Below are positions 15,895 through 24,687 of a DNA stretch of 64,000 bases, piece after piece (within the stretch, counting starts at the first letter, position 1; each line of letters begins with the position of its first letter). The DNA is from Olsenella uli (GTDB taxonomy: Bacteria; Actinomycetota; Coriobacteriia; Coriobacteriales; Atopobiaceae). The DNA lies in contig NZ_JACJKN010000007.1 in the NCBI RefSeq assembly GCF_016900775.1, positions 1 to 64,000 of the forward strand. Reading direction: 5' to 3'. The notes below the pieces were generated by a model that saw only the letters and a program-made list of their open reading frames with translations, searched no databases and was not told the DNA's origin. Position numbers and translations under genes: made by a program.

Positions 15895-16593
15895 ATGGGT
15901 GGCACAGACAAGCTCAGTAGTGATGTCGTGGGGCCCAAGGAGCGGCTCGGGGCGCTTGTCGAACAGTGGAAGCACCTCGACGGGTTCATCAACGCGACCG
16001 AGGCCCGATACAACACAGTCCTTATGGTGTTGGTCACGCTTCTGACCGCCGGGAACTTCTACGTAGCGGGCAGGGACACGCCTGCCGACAGTCGCGGGTG
16101 GGTATCTGTCGCCTTCATCTTCATCTCATGTACGGTAGTCTCGTATCTAGAGCATGAGTTTCGTCGCGTTGCGGCGCTGCGAGGGCTCCTCCAGCAAATC
16201 GAGCATCGAATCAACGATCTGCTGGGCGAGAAGGACTTTGAGTGGAACTCGCGCTACGTCCCGCCCTACGTAGGAAGAAGCTGGACGAACTGGGCCCTCT
16301 CCATAACGCTCGGCTTTGCCCTCGGGGGCGTCCTCGCATGGACGTACTACGCCGTAATTAACGCGTTTGGTTGGAATGCCCGGACAATCGCACTCCTCGT
16401 ATATGTCGCCATCATTCTGACAGCCAACATAATCATGCTCTTTGGGAACCAGGCCGTCATCGAGGCGGTTGCACGCGGCGAAGTCCCCGAAGGCACGAGC
16501 CTCAGCCTCATCCACACCATAGCCCGGGGGGTCCTCAAGTCGATAAAGGAGCGCCTTCTCGAGCTCCACCGCAGGGGCAGGAGGAACCCATGA
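15895..16593 (+). CDS. Four-helix membrane protein of unknown function
   Basis: A 232-aa protein with an N-terminal amphipathic helix (about residues 12-40), a membrane hairpin (about 42-60 and 70-88), a cytoplasmic coiled region (HEFRRVAALRGLLQQIEHRI), a second hairpin (about 130-155 and 162-184) and a basic tail (RRGRRNP). The helix-hairpin-helix plan resembles small pore-like membrane proteins of several defence systems, but I recognise no family. The downstream gene starts in an ATGA overlap, so the two are translationally coupled. Confidence 0.55.
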   Translation: MGGTDKLSSDVVGPKERLGALVEQWKHLDGFINATEARYNTVLMVLVTLLTAGNFYVAGRDTPADSRGWVSVAFIFISCTVVSYLEHEFRRVAALRGLLQQIEHRINDLLGEKDFEWNSRYVPPYVGRSWTNWALSITLGFALGGVLAWTYYAVINAFGWNARTIALLVYVAIILTANIIMLFGNQAVIEAVARGEVPEGTSLSLIHTIARGVLKSIKERLLELHRRGRRNP

Positions 16594-17825
16594 GACTTGA
16601 TGACCTTATCACCTGCGTACGCTCGCGGTTCTCCTCCGCACTCGTTCAAGCGGCCGAGGCAGTAAAGGGCGGAGCCGAGCAGGCAGGAGAATTCTCGGAG
16701 ACCCCCTCCGGGAAGGGCGCTGCCTGGCTCCTTGCAGTTATCGCCTCAATCGCCGCGGTCATCGCACTAGTTCCGATATTTGGCGACCTGATAGCGCCCC
16801 GCGGTCTCTCCGCCGACTTCGCGAACATCGATCCCAGCGGCGTTCCGTATCTTCTCGAGTCCGAAGGGGATGCTCCGCTGCATCCGGTGTTCAGCACGGA
16901 GTCGTATCGGGCATTTTCGGACGAACTGAAAGACGGGGAGGTATCGTACTTCTCCGCTGGCTGCGCGACTCAGGTCACCATCACAAATTACGATGAGACG
17001 TCCGTGAACATCACGGGAGTAAGACTTGTCGCAGAGCGCATCACGGCGGACCTGCGAGCCGAGCTGAGCATTAACTTTGACTATTTTCCAGAGGACGGGC
17101 CCCTGCGCGACGGCTTCAGCAATTTAGCCCTCTCCGTCACCAACACGGGCCGGCTCGATGGCACGGACTTGACTTGTCGCGCCACCTGCGATGACGAGGA
17201 GTTCGCGCACTGCTTCGGATCAAGCGTCCTCGAGTGGGAGTGCCCGGACGTCCCCATGGGAACAAGCCAGAGAGTACCGTTCTTGGACGCAAGCGACCTC
17301 GTCAAGGCTCCGGAGGAGGAAACCGTCTTCGAAGTGGGGGTTGAATTTTGCTCAGGACGGGGCAGCGAGTACGGTTCGATGAAGTCCGCAATTTCTATCA
17401 CCACATACCCCAACGGGGAAGTGGACTGGACAATTAAGGGCGGAGGAATGGGCGGGATGGATGGCGAACATTCTATCTATGGGATCAAAATTGACACCAA
17501 TAAGACGAGGGACATCTTCGAGGCCTCCACGAGCCTAGTTGTAGAGGGGAATGACATCCGAGTTGTACCCGTATGCTTCTTCGCCGACCGCAGCTGCACC
17601 GTGCTCGGACACTTCGAGTTCACAGACGCCAGCGGGAACATCGTTAGGACACCAAGCGCCGAGATGTATTTCGACGTCAGCTCCATCCATCATATCGCCA
17701 CGTACGTTATTCGTGACCTGACCGCCGAGGAGTACGGCGACCTCCTCATAGAAGCTAAGAAGCACCCGAATTCGAACCTCATCTCGTTCCCCTTCACGGG
17801 GTTTGAGTACGGGCGGTCGCTGTAG
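16590..17825 (+). CDS. Single-pass protein with large extracytoplasmic domain, unknown function
   Basis: A 411-aa protein: a cytoplasmic amphipathic N-terminus, one membrane helix (about residues 44-65, LLAVIASIAAVIALVPIFGD) and a beta-rich domain of about 340 residues with several Cys, Asp and Gly-rich turns (GGGMGGMDGEH). The start at 16590 overlaps the previous stop (ATGA) and has AGGAGG seven bases upstream; the longer frame upstream is the preceding gene read out of frame. No domain family recognised. The pairing with the four-helix protein suggests a membrane complex. Confidence 0.6.
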   Translation: MRLDDLITCVRSRFSSALVQAAEAVKGGAEQAGEFSETPSGKGAAWLLAVIASIAAVIALVPIFGDLIAPRGLSADFANIDPSGVPYLLESEGDAPLHPVFSTESYRAFSDELKDGEVSYFSAGCATQVTITNYDETSVNITGVRLVAERITADLRAELSINFDYFPEDGPLRDGFSNLALSVTNTGRLDGTDLTCRATCDDEEFAHCFGSSVLEWECPDVPMGTSQRVPFLDASDLVKAPEEETVFEVGVEFCSGRGSEYGSMKSAISITTYPNGEVDWTIKGGGMGGMDGEHSIYGIKIDTNKTRDIFEASTSLVVEGNDIRVVPVCFFADRSCTVLGHFEFTDASGNIVRTPSAEMYFDVSSIHHIATYVIRDLTAEEYGDLLIEAKKHPNSNLISFPFTGFEYGRSL

Positions 17826-17884
17826 GACTCGCTGACCAGATCTCAACGGTCACCTCCACGAATACCCCGGCGGTCATGCGGCTC

Positions 17885-17948
17885 GAGTGACAGATTTCGG
17901 ACGTTTGGAGCCTCTGAGAAGGTCCCATCCGTCCAAAGTCCGTCACTC
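17885..17948. repeat. Imperfect inverted repeat sharing a 32-bp block with 27931-27962
   Basis: GAGTGAC at 17885-17891 and GTCACTC at 17942-17948 begin a roughly 19-bp imperfect stem. The right half (GAAGGTCCCATCCGTCCAAAG and onward) is nearly the same as the sequence at 27931-27962. Both copies sit about 60 bp after a plus-strand stop codon, as expected for a terminator-like dispersed element. Confidence 0.6.
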
Positions 17949-18012
17949 ACTCAGCGCGGCTCCGCTGCGGGCGAGAAGAACGAGGGCGCCGCCATGCCAG
18001 CGTCCCCAACAG

Positions 18013-18045
18013 AGCGGGGCGGCTCCCGGCCTGAGCCGCCCCGCT
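18013..18045 (-). terminator. Terminator of the GH20 gene
   Basis: A perfect 13-bp GC-rich stem (18013-18025 with 18033-18045, 7-nt loop) begins 15 bp after the minus-strand stop at 18061. The U-tract is weak. Confidence 0.6.
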
Positions 18046-18060
18046 TCCCAACAAGAAGTC

Positions 18061-21000
18061 CTACCTGCTTCTACGCCAGCGCAGCAGCACGCCGGAGCCG
18101 AGGGCCGCGGCGCCGAGCAAGGCGCTTGCGACGAGCGTGTGAAGAGGCGTCGCGTCGCCTGCCTCGGGGAGGCCCTTCTTGGAGACGGCCTTGGCGGCCT
18201 GCGCGGAAGTCCCGGCGGAATCGGACGTTGCGGGCTGCTCGCCCGCCCGGCCACCGCCCTCGGGCAGCCAGCCAGCATAGAGCGTGAGGTCGCCGGTGAC
18301 GGGCGACGAGAAGTCATACGGGTCGGAGAGCGCGCCGGTCTTCGGGTCGACGGTGCGGAACCATCCGGCGAACCGGTAGCCCGCTCGCGTCGGCGCAGCG
18401 GGCTCGCCGAGCGGCTCGCCATCCCCGACCGTGAGGGTGAGGTTCGCCCGCCCGTTGCCCAGGACCACGGTCACCGCATGGGCTCCCGGCTGCGGCTCGG
18501 GCTCCGGCGCAGAAGCCTTCGCAAACGTTGCCGCGATGGCGTGGGGAGCGTCGACGTCCTTGAACGCGTAGCTCTCGACCGCACCCACGGACACGCCGTC
18601 CACGGTAACGTCGGCGATCCTGTAGCCCTCGGACGCGGCTATCGAGAAGGACGTGCTCTCGCCAGCGGTCACCTCGACCGTGCCGGACGGCGTGATGGTA
18701 CCGCCCTTGCCGGCCGTGGCGGTGATGGTGAACGTCTCGGGCGCGTCATCGCCCAACCGCTCGACCGCCGCGGCGAGCCGGTCGCCCGCGCGCGACACGT
18801 CGTCGCTCAGCGCAAGCGGGCTCCTGAGCTGGGCGCGCGCCTCGATGAGGGAGGCCCAGAGCGCAGACTCGGCATCGCCGGTGCTCGCGGCCGTGATGTT
18901 CTTCTCGGCGGCCAGGTCCTCGGCGGCCGCGACCTTGTCGGCCAGGTCGTCCTTGTCGACCGCCTGCATGACCCTGAGCTCCTGGATGAGGTAGGCACCG
19001 GAGCCGGCGTTGGACGCGACGCCCTGGAACTTGACGAAGCGCGCGGTCACGGTCTCGTCGAGGGTCACCGTCTCGAAGTAATCCTGATTCCCGACCACGT
19101 TCTTGGCCTCAGCCCAAGCCTCGCCGTCGTCAGACGTCAGAATCTTGAAGTCACGGCCCATGCCGCCGTCGCGCCACTGAATCTGAACCTCAGAGAACGT
19201 GCGGGGCTCGCCAAGGTCGACCGTCAGCGAGCTGTCAGGGTGGTTGCCCTTCCAGTAGGAGTAGATCTCTGAGCCGGACCCGTCGGGCGCCGCAGAGGGA
19301 TCCCCGGGGACGGGGAACGCCTCGCCGTCGATGGCCTTGAAGGCAACGCGGACACGGGAGTCGGCGTTGTCAAAGGCGTCGCCCGCGTGGCGGGACATGC
19401 CGCCGGCGTGCGCGTCCTGAGCCACGTTGACCATTCCGTCGTCACCGGAGCCGCTCACCATGGCAGCGACCTCCTCGGCGGAGAGCGCCTTGTTGTAGAC
19501 GTCGATGTTGGCGATGTCGCCATGAAGGCCTTGGCCGATCTTCTCGAGCGGCAGTGGAACGGAGGAGTAGAGCGTGGAGACGGCGCCTGGGCGCACCCCA
19601 TCCTGGTCGGCCTTCTGGGACAGGAAGGTCGCCAGAGTGCCGTCCACGTAGAGGCGCGTGGCCTGCATCGTCCCCACGATGGTCACCGTATGTTCGGAGC
19701 CGTCGGACGGGAACCGGTAACCGAGGTCGCGCGTGAAGTAGTTGACGTCTGCGCTCATGTTGCCGTTGTGCCCGGCCACCTGGATGCGGCCGTCGTAGCC
19801 CGAGAAGAGCGAGCTCTCCTGGGTGTTGGCCGCCCCGTCCTCGGCGGAGAGGCGCAGGTCAAAGCTCACCGTGTAGGGGTAGGAGACGATCTTGACCCCG
19901 GTCTTCATGAGGTCGGAGCCGTCGAAGGAGGCCCAGCCGTTCCTCACGTTCACACCCTCGAGCGTGGCCGTGTACCCATTGCCCGAGGCGTCGAGCACCG
20001 TCGCGCCGCCGTCGGTCACGTTACCGAAGTCGTAGCTGGCAACGAGCGAGCTCTCGCTCTTCACGTCCATGGCAATGCTCGTGCCGGGACCTTCCGCCAG
20101 CCGGCTCGCGCGGAGCTCGTAGGAGTCGAAGGCGTCGTCCTCCTCGGTTCCGCCCCAGCTGCGCTCGCTCACGATGGCGGACGCGCGCAGCACGCGCTGG
20201 TGGACGTCGCGCTCGGTCATGCCCTTCTGGCTCTGGTCGCCCCAGATGACGGCCTTTGCGCCCAGCAGGTGCGGATCGCCCACGAGGGTGTTGGTGTTCT
20301 CGCCGGGCTGCCCGGCGTCAAAGATCGCGGGATTCCACTCATTGAAGAGGTACTCGGCGGAGGGGACGTCGCGGAAGGTGCGGCCGGGGTTGCCGTACAT
20401 GTAGGCGTCGCGGCAGTTCACGACGTCGTAGCCCTCGGCCACGCGCTGCTTGGCGTTGTCATAGCCGGGGTACCAGATGTCCAGCTGGAAGTTCTTCGCA
20501 AGCTCCTCGGTCGTCATGCCCAGGGTCTCCTCGGCAGTCGAAAAGGCCGTGGAGCCGGCGCCCCGCATGCGGATCTTGGTGTCAGCGCCGAGGTTGCCCT
20601 GGATGACCCCGCGCATCTCGTTGGCAAAGTTGGCAAACGCGTTGTAGGTCTCGGCATTGTGCACCCAGTACTCGTCGGAGCCGATGCCGACCACGTTGCC
20701 GTAGATCGTGGGGTTGGCCGGGTCGGTGTACTCGTTCCAGAGGCCGCGGGCAAAGCGCAGCGCGCGCTCGCTGTTCTCGCCGGTCAGGTCAAGGAGCTCG
20801 AGGTAGCCCGAGTTGCTCACCGCGCTGGGGGACAGCATGGTGCCGCCGTTAAGCCAGCCGATGTTATCCGGGTTCTCCTCGGCGTACTTGTTATAGAGCA
20901 GGGAGTGGCCGGGCAGGTCGATCTCTGTGAGCAGGTGCATGCCATAGCTCCCGAAGAGCTGGGTGAGGGCGCGCCACTGGTCCTTGGTGTAGACGGGGTT

Positions 21001-22668
21001 TCCCTGATAGTCCTCATTGTTGTTGTAGTAGTCCGCGTTCACCAGGTCCTCGGGGATGCCGGCGTGCTTGGTCCCGGACATCTCAGCGAGGCTCGGATAG
21101 GTGTCACTCTCGATGCGGTGGAAGCCCGCATGGGTGTCGAAGGTTGCGCCGTTGATGTTGGCGTTGTCGTTGTCGTTGACGTGCAGGTCGTACTCGCTCA
21201 TCTTGTACCAGAGCATGATCTTGGCGTAGTCCTCGAGCTGCTCATAGCGGTACGGTGTGCGGGCAATGTCCAGCTTTACGCCGCGGACCGCGTAGGCCGG
21301 GTAGTCGCGAGCCAGGCCGCAGGGCACCGAGGCATGGTCCGCAGCCTGCCAGAGGATCTGCTCCACGGTGATGGTGCCGTAGATGGCGCCGGTGTAGGTT
21401 CCGGTATAGATTCTGATGCCGTCCTCGGCAACGCTCAGGAGGTAGCCCTCGTCGCCCAAGGCGTAGGCCGCGGCCTCGTCCGCGGGCAGGGTCTCGATGT
21501 AGATACCACCAGCGACGGGAGCCGCCCCGCTTACGGTAGCGAGGCCGATGCCGGAGATCTCTTTGACGTCGGCTGTCATGTTGTCCGCCACGCCGGAGAG
21601 GCCGACGCCCGCGCGGTCATTGAGCACGATCTTTGCCCCGTCGGCGAGCACGAACGAGCCGCTGCCGCCCGCCCATTCCTGAATGGTGGGGATGACCTCG
21701 GGTTTCTTGTTGGAGCCGGAGGGCACCATGTCCGCATAGGCCGCGGTGGCGCTGTTGTCGGGCACAGTCACAACGAGGTTCTTCTGCACGTAGTCGTCAG
21801 GGTCACCCGCTCGTGAGGCCCGCACGATGATCGTGACGTCGCGCGGGCCCATGTTCTGGCCGGTCACCGTGCCATCGTTGGTGATAACGTTCTCAAGCTC
21901 GCTACCGTAGGCGCTGTACACGACGCCCTCGGGGGCCTCCGGGAAGACGAGCTTGCCGCCCTCCACGTACACGGTCTCGGTCTTAAGCTTGTCCAGCTCG
22001 TCGGAGAGCGGGCGCAGCGAGTTCACGCCGTTGACCACGAACTCAGCTATGTTGACGTTCACGCCCGGCGCCTGCCAGTTGGTCTTCTCCACGTACAGGC
22101 GCACGTAGCGGCCGAGCGTGGCCTGTTCGAGCGCAGGCGTGGTGCTCGCGGTGATGGTGTCGGCATAGGAGGACGGGCTCGCGATGTTCTGACCTGCGCC
22201 CTGCGTGAGCGTGGCAAAGGCGGAGGCACGACTCACGGACGCCACCGTGGTCCATCCCGCCTCGCCAGTCTCGGGGTTTGGGGCCTCGTCGCTCGTCTGG
22301 ATCTCATACTGCTGCGCCCAGACCTTGTTGCTCTTGAAGATGACCTGGATGCTCGAGAGCTGCGTCCCGCTCACCCCGAGGTCCACATAGAGCCACTGCG
22401 GCGTCTGCGCGTCATCGTCACCCGAGGTGTCCGAGTGAGTGACGTCCTTCATGGGCGCGGAGTTCCACGAGGTCGTGGTACCGCCATCGACGGCGCTCTC
22501 GGCGGACGTCCCCTCATCGACGCTCGATGCCACCACCGGGCGGCCCAGCGCCACGTTCCACGGCTCGACGTCCGAGCCCCCCGGGCTCCTCAGGCCCGAC
22601 CTCGCCCATGATGTGGAGGTCACAGACGTTGACGTTGTTGCCCGGTGCGGCCTCGTTGACCTTCTCAA
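18061..22668 (-). CDS. Cell-wall-anchored beta-N-acetylhexosaminidase (GH20), main part of frameshifted gene
   Basis: A giant surface enzyme whose frame continues the 22514-23245 gene after one extra G. Domains in order: a discoidin/CBM32-type F5/8C domain (NVALGRPVVASSVDEGTSAE), Ig-like segment, GH20 N-domain, GH20 barrel (YAVRGVKLDIARTPYR; catalytic Asp-Glu in GIGSDEYWV), LamG-like domain, second F5/8C domain, FIVAR-like helices, two InlB/Flg_new-type repeats (GYRFAGWF) and a sorting tail LPEAGD, hydrophobic stretch, RRSR. GH20 enzymes release terminal GlcNAc/GalNAc or lacto-N-biose from host glycans; the exact specificity is unknown. Residues before about 22583 in this frame are not real. 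Corrected protein: 1727 aa. Confidence 0.85.
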   Translation of the reverse strand: MRRSTRPHRATTSTSVTSTSWARSGLRSPGGSDVEPWNVALGRPVVASSVDEGTSAESAVDGGTTTSWNSAPMKDVTHSDTSGDDDAQTPQWLYVDLGVSGTQLSSIQVIFKSNKVWAQQYEIQTSDEAPNPETGEAGWTTVASVSRASAFATLTQGAGQNIASPSSYADTITASTTPALEQATLGRYVRLYVEKTNWQAPGVNVNIAEFVVNGVNSLRPLSDELDKLKTETVYVEGGKLVFPEAPEGVVYSAYGSELENVITNDGTVTGQNMGPRDVTIIVRASRAGDPDDYVQKNLVVTVPDNSATAAYADMVPSGSNKKPEVIPTIQEWAGGSGSFVLADGAKIVLNDRAGVGLSGVADNMTADVKEISGIGLATVSGAAPVAGGIYIETLPADEAAAYALGDEGYLLSVAEDGIRIYTGTYTGAIYGTITVEQILWQAADHASVPCGLARDYPAYAVRGVKLDIARTPYRYEQLEDYAKIMLWYKMSEYDLHVNDNDNANINGATFDTHAGFHRIESDTYPSLAEMSGTKHAGIPEDLVNADYYNNNEDYQGNPVYTKDQWRALTQLFGSYGMHLLTEIDLPGHSLLYNKYAEENPDNIGWLNGGTMLSPSAVSNSGYLELLDLTGENSERALRFARGLWNEYTDPANPTIYGNVVGIGSDEYWVHNAETYNAFANFANEMRGVIQGNLGADTKIRMRGAGSTAFSTAEETLGMTTEELAKNFQLDIWYPGYDNAKQRVAEGYDVVNCRDAYMYGNPGRTFRDVPSAEYLFNEWNPAIFDAGQPGENTNTLVGDPHLLGAKAVIWGDQSQKGMTERDVHQRVLRASAIVSERSWGGTEEDDAFDSYELRASRLAEGPGTSIAMDVKSESSLVASYDFGNVTDGGATVLDASGNGYTATLEGVNVRNGWASFDGSDLMKTGVKIVSYPYTVSFDLRLSAEDGAANTQESSLFSGYDGRIQVAGHNGNMSADVNYFTRDLGYRFPSDGSEHTVTIVGTMQATRLYVDGTLATFLSQKADQDGVRPGAVSTLYSSVPLPLEKIGQGLHGDIANIDVYNKALSAEEVAAMVSGSGDDGMVNVAQDAHAGGMSRHAGDAFDNADSRVRVAFKAIDGEAFPVPGDPSAAPDGSGSEIYSYWKGNHPDSSLTVDLGEPRTFSEVQIQWRDGGMGRDFKILTSDDGEAWAEAKNVVGNQDYFETVTLDETVTARFVKFQGVASNAGSGAYLIQELRVMQAVDKDDLADKVAAAEDLAAEKNITAASTGDAESALWASLIEARAQLRSPLALSDDVSRAGDRLAAAVERLGDDAPETFTITATAGKGGTITPSGTVEVTAGESTSFSIAASEGYRIADVTVDGVSVGAVESYAFKDVDAPHAIAATFAKASAPEPEPQPGAHAVTVVLGNGRANLTLTVGDGEPLGEPAAPTRAGYRFAGWFRTVDPKTGALSDPYDFSSPVTGDLTLYAGWLPEGGGRAGEQPATSDSAGTSAQAAKAVSKKGLPEAGDATPLHTLVASALLGAAALGSGVLLRWRRSR

Positions 22669-23245
22669 TATAGAGCCGGACGTAGCGGTGGGCCGTTGCG
22701 CCGTCCTCGAGCGCTGGCGTGGATGACGCCGTGATGGTGTCCCTCACGCCGTCGGCGATGTTCTGGCCGTCGGCATTCTGGGGGTTGATGAGCCCCTTGG
22801 CGTCGCGCTCGACGCGCGCCATCGTGGTCCAGGAGGTGTTATCCCCGTCGTAGCCATCTGCGGTCTCGACGCGGTAGGCCTGCCCCCAGACCTTATTGGG
22901 ACGCCAGTCAACCGCAATGCTTGTGACAGAAGAGGGCGAGAAGGACGGGCCCAGGTCGATGACGATCCACTGCGGGGTCTGGCTCTGCCCCGCCTCCTGC
23001 CCGGCCTTCATGTCGTCGGATATCCACCAGGTCTCAAGGCTCCCGTCAACGACTGCGGCAGCAGGGTGCTCCGGGCCCTCGGACGACTGTGCGACCACGG
23101 TGGCACCGCTCACATAGTCGACTTCCTTGGCTTGCACCCGACGCGGCGCAAGCGTCATCGCAAGGGCCACGACGGCAAGGGCAACCACAACCACAACCCC
23201 GACCTCCGGCATCGCATGCCACTTAAGGTGCTTCAGCTTCTGCAT
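22514..23245 (-). pseudogene. N-terminal part of the frameshifted GH20 gene (signal peptide and first CBM32)
   Basis: 243 codons encoding a signal peptide or anchor (MPEVGVVVVVALAVVALAMT) followed by an F5/8C (CBM32-like) domain whose sequence parallels the second one in the continuing frame (TPQWIVIDLG versus TPQWLYVDLG). After HIMGEVGPEEPGG the frame derails in a six-G run (plus-strand C6 at 22577-22582). Removing one G gives GPEEPGGSDVEPWNVALG, joining the two frames perfectly, and 18061-23245 minus one base is an exact multiple of three. Start chosen at 23243-23245 with GGAGA upstream. It could be a real lesion, a phase-variable tract or an assembly error. Confidence 0.85.
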
Positions 23246-23723
23246 GGCGTCTCCATCGACGAAATCTTCCGAGCGTCGCTTCTTCGCGATTCCGGGAGGG
23301 CGCGAGGCAGCATGGGAAGAGGTTTCGCGGCTGCCTCCGGGCGGAGTCAAAGCGCGCCGAACCTACGGCGCGGAAACTTTCTCGTCAAGCCAAAGAGCGC
23401 AAAATTCTCTGTGACCGGTCCTTGTTTATCCGCTCGCCGGTGGGTCTTATCGTGCGTTGCCCATGCCAGAGCAATCGAATAAACACCAGTTCAAGATACC
23501 TAAAGTTCTTCTAGGCTTTAGCCCTTTCGTAGTGAGTCGCTTCGATGAGCGCAACTGTATCGGTTGGATTTATGGCACTTAATTTATATCAGAAATAAAT
23601 CTTCTTTATCACGATAATCGGTTGCACGCCCCTCGCAAGGACTCGCGCAATCCACGCGGGCAGCAGCCGGCTCAGCCGGTCACGCTTCGAGGCGAGCCAA
23701 CTGCCGGCGCAGAACATTTCGGA

Positions 23724-23787
23724 CCCATCTCTGACTATCTCAGAATTCAGAGATATATCTCTGAATTCTGAGATAGTCAGAGATGGG
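23724..23787. repeat. Perfect 64-bp palindrome (32-bp arms, no spacer)
   Basis: Bases 23724-23755 are the exact reverse complement of 23756-23787 (CCCATCTCTGACTATCTCAG and onward), centred on ATATAT. It is AT-rich and not followed by a U-tract. It resembles the other long palindromes of the window in architecture but not in sequence. Confidence 0.85.
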
Positions 23788-23922
23788 CTGCCATCAAAGG
23801 AGCACCGAAGAAGATGGGGGCATCCCATCCAGCCACTTGTTTGAACCGCAGTGCCTCATTTACTCTCATTTTCACACGCACCAAAAATGAGAAGAGAACC
23901 ATGCGCGTAAGGGAGCGCAAGC

Positions 23923-24048
23923 ATGACAATCGCGCTGACAAAGCGACTCTTTGACCTGCCGCTTTACGTGGGCACCAACTCGCCCATCGAGAATATGCTT
24001 CCCCGCGCCATTTCATATGACTTTGAGCCGCGTAACGCCATGCTGTGA
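23923..24048 (+). CDS. Possible small ORF or gene remnant
   Basis: 41 codons (MTIALTKRLFDLPLYVGTNS and onward) with GGGAG 7 nt before the ATG. Codon choice is GC-rich in third positions and the peptide looks protein-like, so it may be the 5' remnant of a larger deleted gene. Its 3' end falls in a short inverted repeat. No family recognised. Confidence 0.3.
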   Translation: MTIALTKRLFDLPLYVGTNSPIENMLPRAISYDFEPRNAML

Positions 24049-24165
24049 AATGGCGCCGAAGGGCGGGTGCAGTAGGTAGCCCAAACCCGAGAGCTCGCTC
24101 CACGTCGAGGGCAAGCTGCCCGGGCATCATGTGCGCAGTTGTCGACTCCCGCTGATTGAACCCGC

Positions 24166-24687
24166 CTAAATGAACGAATGTCCGGCGTCTAGTACGAATC
24201 TCGCATTCAGGGCACGCAGCATATCGTACTTGTTACAGAACGGAACGCTGATGTGGATACATGCATCGGGCAGCTTAATGCTTCGTTTTGCGTGAGGCTC
24301 CGATACCTCCTGGGTCACAAGGGTCAGCCCTTCGACCGCCGCCTTGGCACAAATCCACGGGTCAGCATAATTTGGATCACAGAACTTGTTTATGGCGGAC
24401 GGCTTGTAGCTCCCGTTACGCGCCCAGCTACAGAGTTTTTGGTAAACCGCGAACTCCGCGGCGGTTTCCCGCGGAAAGCAGATTTGGGAGAGCCCCGACG
24501 CCCAATTGTTGAGGTCGTCGTTAACGCGCTTGATCTCTTGAAGCACCTTGTTATGGCTGATCACGATGCCCATCTCGAACGCCTTTCTCAGGAGATCCCA
24601 GAAACCGGGACAAATATCAAAGCCATAATCGATGCGCTTCGACTCAATCAGGATGTTTGAGTCGATAATGAACTGAGGGGTCGTCAT
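24166..24687 (-). CDS. DUF4411-type PIN-like domain protein (putative toxin nuclease)
   Basis: A 173-aa protein starting FIIDSNILIESKRIDY, the first acidic motif of PIN-like nucleases. Further acidic residues lie in NYADPWICAKA, preceding VTQE. DUF4411 proteins are found next to ImmA/IrrE peptidase genes and are regarded as probable RNase toxins. Here the ATG overlaps the stop of the upstream ImmA gene by 4 nt (ATGA), the usual coupling of such pairs. Nuclease activity is inferred from family resemblance. Confidence 0.75.
   Translation of the reverse strand: MTTPQFIIDSNILIESKRIDYGFDICPGFWDLLRKAFEMGIVISHNKVLQEIKRVNDDLNNWASGLSQICFPRETAAEFAVYQKLCSWARNGSYKPSAINKFCDPNYADPWICAKAAVEGLTLVTQEVSEPHAKRSIKLPDACIHISVPFCNKYDMLRALNARFVLDAGHSFI

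Larger units (their letters stand above)
23246..24165. other. 920-bp region with no certain gene
   Basis: It holds the upstream region of the GH20 gene, an AT-rich stretch (23460-23620), the 64-bp palindrome at 23724-23787, a doubtful 41-codon ORF (23923-24048) and a short inverted repeat (GCGCCATTTCA 24005-24015 with TGAAATGGCGC 24046-24056). Longer minus-strand frames here have no recognisable protein character. Confidence 0.6.

Noticed and set aside
19387-21816. An 809-codon plus-strand frame inside the GH20 gene
   Set aside because: Antisense shadow; the minus strand holds the GH20 catalytic motif at this position.
23777-24130. A 117-codon minus-strand frame
   Set aside because: Starts in the long palindrome region, has no ribosome site and no protein-like pattern.
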